A DNA stretch of 6,720 bases from CBDVAK01 sp965371945 (GTDB lineage: Bacteria; Pseudomonadota; Gammaproteobacteria; Competibacterales; JAHEDQ01). Each line of letters opens with the position of its first letter. The first letter of the stretch is position 1. The notes beneath the pieces were generated by a model. That model was not told where the DNA came from, ran no database searches, and saw only the letters and a program-made list of their open reading frames with translations. The stretch covers positions 1 to 6,720 of the forward strand of contig CBDVAK010000198.1 of the NCBI GenBank assembly GCA_965371945.1, read 5' to 3'. The translations under genes and the position numbers were made by a program. This document shows, piece after piece, positions 1 to 5,298 of the stretch.

Positions 1-209
1 GCGTGCACAACCTGCTGTGCGCCGCGTTTCGTGATCTGCGCAGGCAGGGCGCGGACCGGGTCGACTGCTACGTTACCGACAATGCGCTGCTGCCGGTGCT
101 GGGCAAGCTCGGCCTGCGCCGCCGTTCCGTGGTGGAGCCATTGCTGGTGAGGGGGCTGCAGGAGCGCTCGGAGTTCTATGTCATGGCCGGAGACGGTGAC
201 GGTGGTTGA
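1..209 (+). CDS. C-terminal fragment of a probable GNAT-type acetyltransferase (cut by window edge)
   Basis: The reading frame is open from the left edge and ends at TGA 207-209, so only about the last 68 residues are seen. A GTG lies at position 3, but it is more likely an internal valine than the start. The visible part reads as an amphipathic helix (LLCAAFRDLRRQGADRV), a beta strand (DCYVT), an Asn, and a second helix ending in KLGLRRR, then a strand. This matches the last part of a GNAT fold, where an Asn followed by a helix and a 'GF/GL-R' turn precede the final strands. The acetyl-CoA-binding R/Q-x-x-G-x-G/A loop would lie upstream and cannot be checked. The gene converges with the CLC gene, with 39 nt between stop codons. 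The family call is tentative and the substrate is unknown. Confidence 0.5.
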   Translation, partial: VHNLLCAAFRDLRRQGADRVDCYVTDNALLPVLGKLGLRRRSVVEPLLVRGLQERSEFYVMAGDGDGG

Positions 210-248
210 ACGTCGCCGTATCCGCAGGCGGCCGCCGGTTGGCTGGTC

Positions 249-1553
249 TCAAAGCCTTCGGAAAGGTTGCGACTGGACGCGAGCGACCAGCCGTATGAAC
301 ACGGAGTCGCGCCCCACCAGCGCCCAGGCGACGATTTCGGCCACCGCCACCGCGATCATGCCGGGGAAGATGACATGTGGATCGAGCGTCTGCTCCAGCA
401 GTGCGGTGAGTGCGGCCAGCGGGGCCCGCAAGGTGGTTCCCATCATCGCCGCCATGCCGACCATGGCGTAGAATCCGGGCGGGGTTACCGGGCCGTCGGT
501 GACCAGTGCGACCAGTTCTCCACACAGGGCGCCGGCCGCGCCACCGATCACGAATGTTGGACCGATCAGGCCGCCGGGCATGCCCACGCCGACCGACACG
601 GTGGTTGCGATCAGCTTGAAGGCCACCAGGCCCAGCACCACGCCGACCGCAACCTCGTTGACCATCAGTGCGCTGACGGTATCGTAGCTGACACCGAGGA
701 TCTGCGGTGCGAACAGGCCCAGTGTTGCAGTGCACAGGCCGGCTAGACCAAATGATTGCCACAGGCTCCAGCCCGCCACCCGTCGCGCCACCCAGCCACT
801 GCCGGCCGTCATCGAGGTGGCCAGCAGCCCGGCGAGCAGACCCAACAGGGCAATGACGCCCAGTTCCCAAAGCGGCATGGACCCGATCGGTGGTACCGCG
901 AAGGCCGGGTCGTCGCCGTACACCAGTCGGCCAGTCAGCGCGCCGGTGACCGCCGCCAGCATGATGGCCATGACCCGCACCGCCTCGTAGCGCGCCAACA
1001 GCACTTCGAGTACGAAGATGACGCCGGCCAGCGGGGTGTTGAAAGCTGCAGCAATGGAAGCGGCGGCGCCGGCCAGGGTCAGGGTGCGGACCTCTTCGTT
1101 GGTGAGCCAGCGGCGCGACGCCAGCCAGTTGCCGACAGCCGCCCCGAGATGCACGCCAGGACCTTCGCGATCCAGCGACTGGCCGCTGACCAGCGCCAGG
1201 ATGCCGAGCAAGAACTGCACGACCATGTTGGATTTTGGCAGCCACACTCTGCCACCTTCCTGCAATGCCTTGAGCACGTGGCCGACGCCCACCGAGCGCA
1301 TGGCGACAGGAAGCCGGGACATGATCAGGGCCAGCAGCAGTGCCCCCAGCACCGGCAGTGCAAAGCGCAACTCCGGGGCAAGCGCTTCATAGTTGCCGGC
1401 CTGTCCGCCCGGCAGCAACTGCGCCTGGCCAACATCGACCAGCCAGCGGAATACCAGCACGATGGTGGCCGCCAGCAGACCCACGACCGCGGCGGCCGGT
1501 ACTACCCAGGGATGGAGGCGCTCTTCCGGTGGCAGGTCATCGCCGGCGAACAT
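249..1553 (-). CDS. CLC-family chloride/anion channel or transporter, no CBS domains
   Basis: This integral membrane protein of 434 aa should move Cl- or another anion across the inner membrane. CLC landmarks are in order: a helix-B-like segment (residues ~16-40), GVGHV near 89-93 in place of the E. coli GSGIP loop, REGP at 129-132 with the gating glutamate at E130, FNTPLAG (171-177), and GGLIGP (327-332). The glutamate at E183 is kept, but the next residue, equivalent to E. coli ClcA E203 (the internal proton glutamate), is V184. The position equivalent to Tyr445 appears to be F419. There is no cytoplasmic CBS pair after the membrane domain. ATG 1553 is the only usable start: the frame upstream reaches the TAXI stop without another start codon, and there is no good Shine-Dalgarno, so translation is probably coupled to the TAXI gene 33 nt upstream. 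Assignment to CLC is secure; channel versus exchanger and the anion are inferred. Confidence 0.95.
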   Translation of the reverse strand: MFAGDDLPPEERLHPWVVPAAAVVGLLAATIVLVFRWLVDVGQAQLLPGGQAGNYEALAPELRFALPVLGALLLALIMSRLPVAMRSVGVGHVLKALQEGGRVWLPKSNMVVQFLLGILALVSGQSLDREGPGVHLGAAVGNWLASRRWLTNEEVRTLTLAGAAASIAAAFNTPLAGVIFVLEVLLARYEAVRVMAIMLAAVTGALTGRLVYGDDPAFAVPPIGSMPLWELGVIALLGLLAGLLATSMTAGSGWVARRVAGWSLWQSFGLAGLCTATLGLFAPQILGVSYDTVSALMVNEVAVGVVLGLVAFKLIATTVSVGVGMPGGLIGPTFVIGGAAGALCGELVALVTDGPVTPPGFYAMVGMAAMMGTTLRAPLAALTALLEQTLDPHVIFPGMIAVAVAEIVAWALVGRDSVFIRLVARVQSQPFRRL

Positions 1554-1586
1554 GCTGCTGAACCGGTCGCGCTCGATCGGCCGTGG

Positions 1587-2678
1587 TCAGTCCGACGACT
1601 GCGTCGAGCTGGCGATCAGGGCGTCCGGCACATCGACACCTGCTTCCCGGTAGTAGCGGGCGGCGCCCGGGTGCAGCGGGATCTGCAGACCGACGATCGC
1701 ATCCTCGATTTTCATCGCGGCGGTGGCCGGGTGTATGGCATTCAAAAACGGTAGATTTTCATACATGGTCTTGGTGATCAGGTAGACCGCCTCCTCGTCG
1801 ACATCGGCCCGTACCGCCAGAAAGTTGGGCTGGGCGATCGTCTGTATATCCCTGGCCAGCCCTGGGTAGGTGCCGGCGGGGATCGTATGTCGGGCCCACA
1901 GTATCAGACCCGCGTCGGCCTGCTGTAGCTGTTCGTCGGTGAACTCAAGCAACACCACCTTGTCACCCATCGCCTCGAACACATCGACGACCACAGCGGT
2001 TGGCACACCCGCGGGCGTGCTCATGCCATCGGCCTCGCCATCCATAAGTGCCTTCGCGCTGGCACCGAAACCGCCATAGCTAAGGTCGAAATCACGGTCG
2101 ATATCGATTCCCAGCTGGGACAACAGATAGCGGTTTGATTCGATGGCACCTGAACCTTTCTTACCCAATGCCAGCGTTCGTCCCCTGAGGTTGTGGAGGT
2201 CGGCGATGGTACCGCTGTCGGCCGATTGCCGCAGAATCGTGAACTGCTCGACGTCCTGCCACAACATGGACACGGAGCGCAGCCCGGTCTGCGGGCCTTC
2301 GTCTTTCAGGGGGCCCAAACCATTCCAAGCGTAGTATCCGAACAGGCTTTGGAGGATGGCGAACTGGGCCGTGTCCTCGCGTAGCAGGGTGATGTTGTCA
2401 TTGGAGCCGGCGGAGCTGATCGCATTCATGACAATATCGTGCCGTGGTCTCAGCTTGACCTTGACCAGGGTGGCGATCGCGACACCGACCGGGTAATAGG
2501 TGCCGTCCGTACCGGCGGTGGCCAGCCGGTAATCCCGTGTCTCGGACGCTGATGCGAGCGTTGCGGGCAATATCAGGATCATCACCGCGAACCACGCGGC
2601 CACGATGCCTGAACAGGTGGGACGGGCAAACGGTTCACGCAATGCAATCATGGGAGCGGCGGCCTGATCTGTGGGCAA
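1587..2678 (-). CDS. TAXI-family TRAP-type periplasmic solute-binding protein (orphan)
   Basis: This is a secreted ligand-binding protein of the TAXI group (TRAP-associated extracytoplasmic immunogenic). Counting from the TTG at 2678, it has a signal peptide with a hydrophobic core at about 24-41 and a likely cut after the Ala-Ser-Ala near residue 44. The mature start has the family signature ATAGTDGTYYPVG (53-65), then LGKKGSG (171-177), TPAGVPTA (221-228) and the C-terminal LHPGAARYYREAG (335-347). Length is normal for the family. TTG 2678 has AAGG seven bases upstream. ATG 2651 would give a shorter, more typical signal peptide but has little Shine-Dalgarno, so the start is open. TAXI proteins normally feed a TRAP DctM-type membrane subunit; none is in the window, and the next gene in the operon is a CLC protein instead. 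The ligand is unknown; studied relatives bind small organic acids or glutamate. Confidence 0.93.
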   Translation of the reverse strand: MPTDQAAAPMIALREPFARPTCSGIVAAWFAVMILILPATLASASETRDYRLATAGTDGTYYPVGVAIATLVKVKLRPRHDIVMNAISSAGSNDNITLLREDTAQFAILQSLFGYYAWNGLGPLKDEGPQTGLRSVSMLWQDVEQFTILRQSADSGTIADLHNLRGRTLALGKKGSGAIESNRYLLSQLGIDIDRDFDLSYGGFGASAKALMDGEADGMSTPAGVPTAVVVDVFEAMGDKVVLLEFTDEQLQQADAGLILWARHTIPAGTYPGLARDIQTIAQPNFLAVRADVDEEAVYLITKTMYENLPFLNAIHPATAAMKIEDAIVGLQIPLHPGAARYYREAGVDVPDALIASSTQSSD

Positions 2679-2686
2679 TGATTGGC

Positions 2687-2692
2687 CTTATA
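2687..2692 (-). promoter_or_regulatory. Possible -10 element for the TAXI-CLC unit
   Basis: The minus strand reads TATAAG here, close to a sigma70 -10 box. No convincing -35 lies 16-18 bases upstream. If it is used, transcription would begin near 2680. The TTG start at 2678 would then be almost leaderless and ATG 2651 would have a leader of about 29 nt. The same bases also supply the AAGG that could serve as Shine-Dalgarno for the TTG, so the two readings exclude each other. Confidence 0.25.
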
Positions 2693-2744
2693 GTTTAGCC
2701 GCCGTCAGCCATCGACCGCGAGCCGGACTTCACAACCGCGCGGC

Positions 2745-2773
2745 TTGTACCTTTTGGTGTTCGACACTATGGT
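2745..2773 (+). promoter_or_regulatory. Candidate sigma70-like promoter for the small ORF-symporter unit
   Basis: TTGTAC (2745-2750) and TATGGT (2768-2773) are separated by exactly 17 bases. The matches are modest: three of six for -35 and four of six for -10. The predicted start near 2780 would give a leader of about 47 nt before TTG 2827, containing the whole hairpin at 2791-2814. A short dyad (2757-2767) sits between the two boxes. Placement in the divergent gap supports it; the weak consensus argues for caution. Confidence 0.35.
2757..2767. promoter_or_regulatory. Short dyad GTGT-TCG-ACAC, possible operator
   Basis: Perfect 4-bp arms flank a 3-base centre, placed between the candidate -35 and -10 boxes of the rightward promoter. 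The position is what an operator would have, but arms this short occur by chance. No regulator gene is visible in the window. Confidence 0.2.
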
Positions 2774-2790
2774 TGGACTGGGTGGTCGAA

Positions 2791-2814
2791 CTGTCGGCCA
2801 CGAACCGCCGACAG
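2791..2814 (+). promoter_or_regulatory. Perfect 8-bp leader hairpin abutting a ribosome-binding site
   Basis: CTGTCGGC (2791-2798) and GCCGACAG (2807-2814) are exact inverted copies around an 8-base loop. The 3' arm ends inside the AGGGG (2813-2817) that acts as Shine-Dalgarno for TTG 2827. In RNA it would form a stable GC-rich stem next to the ribosome-binding site; in DNA it could be a protein-binding dyad. No T-run follows, so it is not an intrinsic terminator. Confidence 0.5.
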
Positions 2815-2826
2815 GGGCAGAGAGCC

Positions 2827-2958
2827 TTGCGATCAAAAACCGAAGCAGACGTACTTCCGGCCCGCGTTTACTGGAGCGTTGGCGCGTTGGCAATCGCCAT
2901 GATCACCTTTCTGTACTGGTTGACCACGGCGGTTAACATTCCCCTGCCGCCACCATGA
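2827..2958 (+). CDS. Predicted 43-aa single-helix membrane protein coupled to the SSS symporter
   Basis: I do not recognise this protein by family. Starting at TTG 2827, with AGGGG nine bases upstream, it encodes 43 residues: a short charged N-terminus with R2, K4 and R13, one hydrophobic helix from about V14 to I38 rich in aromatics (YW and YWL), and a proline-rich end (PLPPP). The positive-inside rule predicts a cytoplasmic N-terminus. Its TGA (2956-2958) overlaps the symporter's ATG (2955-2957) as ATGA. The symporter has no Shine-Dalgarno of its own and an in-frame TAA at 2934-2936, so coupling through this ORF is the obvious way to translate it. The frame stays open further upstream (to about 2671), but that part reads as non-protein-like, and the GTG at 2782 has a poor ribosome site. 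Some SSS transporters have small helper subunits (for example the two-helix DUF4212 type); this one has one helix and no clear match. Confidence 0.6.
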   Translation: MRSKTEADVLPARVYWSVGALAIAMITFLYWLTTAVNIPLPPP

Positions 2959-4694
2959 CCTGGCTGGCCTGGACGGTTTTCGCCGCGTTTCTGGTGTGGG
3001 TGATCTTCGACGCACTGCGCCAGACCAAGGGCAATACTGATCTCGACGGCTATTTCGCCGGTGGGCGCAATATCCCCTGGTGGGCCGCTGGACTTTCGGT
3101 GATGGCGACCCAGGCGTCGGCGATCACGATCATCGGTACGGTGGGCCAGGGTCATGAGGGCGGCCTGTCCTTTATCCAGACCTATCTTGCCCTGCCGTTC
3201 GCGATGATATTGCTGTCGCTGTTTCTGATTCCGGTTTTACGCCGCGAGCCCATCCTGACCGTTTACCAGTATCTCGAGGGTCGATTCAACCCGGCCACGC
3301 GGTCGCTGGCCAGTGCCATTTTTCTGGTGTCTCGGTGTGCGGCCCTCGGCGTGGTGATCTACGCACCATCCGTCGTGCTGTCGGCGATGACCGGGCTCGG
3401 CCTGAGCGAAACAGTGATGCTGATCGGAGCACTGACCACGATATACACGATGTTTGGCGGCATGGGCGGCGTGGTGGCTACCGATGTCAAGCAAATGGGA
3501 GCCATCATGATCGGTCTCCTGGTGATCGTGGGTGTGCTGTCATGGGATCTGTTGCAGCAGTTCGATGTCGACCAGATCGTCACCGTGCTGGGCGCGGCGG
3601 GCAAGCTCAACGCGCTGGAAGCCACGCCCGAGTACTCTGCTCTGATGCCACGGCTGGCGGGCAGTGAATTGGGCGACCCCAGTTTCTGGGAGCAAAAATA
3701 CAATCTGTGGTCAGGGTTGTTCGGTGGTTTGTTCCTGATGCTGGCCTATTTCGGTTGCGACCAGACCCAGGCACAAAGAATCCTCAGTAATCCCACCGCC
3801 AACGACAGCCGCAAGGCGTTGCTGTTGTCGGCCGTGGCCAAACTGCCGATGCAGTTTCTGGTGCTGATGATCGGCGTGATGATCTGGTTGTTTGATGCGG
3901 TGAATGTTGGGCCGATGCTGTACAACCCCGCCGATCTGGCCCGCGCGAATCAGCCTGACCAGGCGCAGGAGTACCAGTTTTTCGTCGAACAATATGCGCA
4001 GGCCAGCGAGCAGCGTCGCGATATGATGTTTCAGCTCGCGGCGCTCGATGATCCCAGAGAGGATGCTGAACTGCTGGCGCGCTATCAGAGCGCTGTTCGC
4101 GATGCGGATGTGTTGCGCTGGACCGCGGCGGCCGCTTTCAGCCAGTCCGGGAAGGTGGAGGACACCAACTACATATTTCCCCACTTCATCCTCAACCATC
4201 TGCACCCGCTGGTGCTGGGTCTGGTGATGGCAGCGATTTTTGCCGCAGCCATGTCCAGCGTGGATTCGATACTGAATTCGCTGTCTGCCGCTACCGTGGT
4301 GGATTTCTACAGACGCTGGCTGCGACCTGGGGCAAGTGACAAGGAGCATCTGCGGGTGGCCCAGGGCGCCACCTTGACCTGGGGCGTGCTGGCGACCCTG
4401 GCCGCCATGTTTTTTGTCGGCGGTGGGTCCATCGTCGAACAGATCAACCGGGTCGGCTCGTTTTTCTACGGCAGCCTGCTGGGCGTGTTCATGCTGGCAC
4501 TGTTTTTTCCCGCTGCCAGAGGTTGGAGTGGTTTCTGGGGGCTGATCGGGGGCATGTTTTCCGTGTTGGTGGTTCACTACACTTTGCGTGTCGAGTTTCT
4601 CTGGTACAACGTAATCGGTTGTGTTGGTGTGCTGTTGGTCGGCCTGGTTGTCGCCACGTTCAGAAAACCCACGACCGTGCAGGCCGGAGCTTAG
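2955..4694 (+). CDS. Sodium:solute symporter, SSS family (SLC5-like), with long soluble insert
   Basis: This inner-membrane secondary transporter of 579 aa should use the sodium gradient to import a small solute. About 13 hydrophobic segments are visible, at roughly 4-21, 48-68, 76-93, 120-140, 150-170, 185-200, 251-268, 290-313, 413-433, 472-490, 500-520, 526-545 and 551-568. Family marks are the early DGYFAGGRNIPWW (31-43), the first core helix MATQASAITIIGT (50-62), and AAAMSSVDSILNSLSA (430-445), whose Ser434-Ser435 fit the paired serines of the Na2 site in vSGLT-type structures. Between about 316 and 411 lies a charged, mostly helical insert with no membrane segment, seen in some bacterial SSS proteins. 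ATG 2955 is the only start after TAA 2934, and it overlaps the small ORF upstream. The substrate cannot be read from the sequence. Confidence 0.95.
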   Translation: MTWLAWTVFAAFLVWVIFDALRQTKGNTDLDGYFAGGRNIPWWAAGLSVMATQASAITIIGTVGQGHEGGLSFIQTYLALPFAMILLSLFLIPVLRREPILTVYQYLEGRFNPATRSLASAIFLVSRCAALGVVIYAPSVVLSAMTGLGLSETVMLIGALTTIYTMFGGMGGVVATDVKQMGAIMIGLLVIVGVLSWDLLQQFDVDQIVTVLGAAGKLNALEATPEYSALMPRLAGSELGDPSFWEQKYNLWSGLFGGLFLMLAYFGCDQTQAQRILSNPTANDSRKALLLSAVAKLPMQFLVLMIGVMIWLFDAVNVGPMLYNPADLARANQPDQAQEYQFFVEQYAQASEQRRDMMFQLAALDDPREDAELLARYQSAVRDADVLRWTAAAAFSQSGKVEDTNYIFPHFILNHLHPLVLGLVMAAIFAAAMSSVDSILNSLSAATVVDFYRRWLRPGASDKEHLRVAQGATLTWGVLATLAAMFFVGGGSIVEQINRVGSFFYGSLLGVFMLALFFPAARGWSGFWGLIGGMFSVLVVHYTLRVEFLWYNVIGCVGVLLVGLVVATFRKPTTVQAGA

Positions 4695-4763
4695 GGGCGC
4701 CCGATTAAACAGACATTGTCGGTATTTCGTGAAGGTACCTGAGAACGGATTTCGTAGTGATGC

Positions 4764-5285
4764 CTATTCGGTAATCTCGAAGCCGTTTATTACCATCGCC
4801 AACAGTCCGTAGTAGCCGAGGATGGTCATCAGCTCGATGATCCCGGCTGGCCCGAACGCCTCGTTGGCCGCATCGAACAGGCTATCAGGAAGCTGGTGGT
4901 CCCGTAGCAGCGCGATCGCGCAGTCGTACACCAGCCGTTGCCTGTCGTCGTTGAACTCCGGCGTTTCGCCTTGTGCCAGCGCATCGAGCAGTGCCGGCGC
5001 CAGGCCCTCACGCTCACCGATGGGGCGATGGTGCTGCCACTCGAAACCGGCTTGCCAGTGAATTGCAGTGATCAGTATGGCGAGTTCTCTCAGGTCGCCC
5101 GGCAACCGACCCTCGAAACGTAACTGCGCGCCGGTACGTTGCAGCAGGTCGCCGAGTTCCGGGGCATGCAGCAACGCCCGCATCGGCCCGAGAATCGCGC
5201 CCCTGGGGCCGCTGCATATGGTCTGCGCCAGTTCACGCTGTGCGCTCGTCAATCCAGGGTCTTTGGCGTCTACCAGTGGTCGCAT
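4764..5285 (-). CDS. Carboxymuconolactone-decarboxylase-like (CMD/AhpD superfamily) protein
   Basis: This is a small all-helical protein of 173 aa, probably cytoplasmic. The family core is RELAILITAIHWQAGFEW (66-83) followed by QHH (84-86), preceded by GPRGAILGPMRALLHAPEL (26-44) and closed by ELMTILGYYGLLAMVING (151-168). The tryptophans and histidines match the decarboxylase-type branch (PcaC relatives). The CxxC pair of AhpD peroxidases is absent; the only cysteines are C24 and C122. ATG 5285 lies 13 nt after the aminotransferase stop, with a weak GGA ahead of it, so the two genes are almost certainly one operon. Proteins of this branch are often annotated as decarboxylases, but many lie outside the protocatechuate pathway and no other gene of that pathway is here. 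Superfamily is sure; reaction and substrate are not. Confidence 0.88.
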   Translation of the reverse strand: MRPLVDAKDPGLTSAQRELAQTICSGPRGAILGPMRALLHAPELGDLLQRTGAQLRFEGRLPGDLRELAILITAIHWQAGFEWQHHRPIGEREGLAPALLDALAQGETPEFNDDRQRLVYDCAIALLRDHQLPDSLFDAANEAFGPAGIIELMTILGYYGLLAMVINGFEITE

Positions 5286-5298
5286 GACGGTGTCCAGG

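Noticed and set aside
210..248. Possible terminator in the gap between the GNAT fragment and CLC (GCGGCCGC-containing stretch).
   Set aside because: It is a self-complementary GC block without a loop or T-run, common by chance at this base composition.
181..1245. Long minus-strand open frame of 354 codons inside the CLC gene.
   Set aside because: It overlaps CLC in another frame. The protein is Arg/Gly/His-rich low-complexity sequence with no family character, as GC-rich shadow frames are.
1551..1592. TAXI and CLC frames are in phase across a single TGA followed by C, so stop readthrough would make a TAXI-CLC fusion protein.
   Set aside because: The TAXI part is exported to the periplasm, while the N-terminus of a CLC protein is cytoplasmic, so a fusion would be topologically awkward. 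Being in phase has a one-in-three chance. Re-initiation after the stop is simpler.
756..1754. Plus-strand open frame of 332 codons opposite CLC and the end of the TAXI gene.
   Set aside because: It runs antisense across two well-supported genes and is rich in Gln, Arg and His without motifs; a codon-bias shadow.
3711..4577. Minus-strand open frame of 288 codons opposite the symporter.
   Set aside because: The His/Gln-rich product has no domain, and it lies fully antisense to a strongly supported SSS gene.
4695..4763. Possible bidirectional terminator between the convergent symporter and CMD-like genes (GGGCGCCC, GACATTGTC).
   Set aside because: The palindromes have no workable loop or only 4-bp arms, and no T-run follows on either strand.
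4780..4805. Inverted repeat GGTAAT / ATTACC with a 13-base loop.
   Set aside because: It lies inside the coding end of the CMD-like gene, with short AT-rich arms and no T-run; probably chance.
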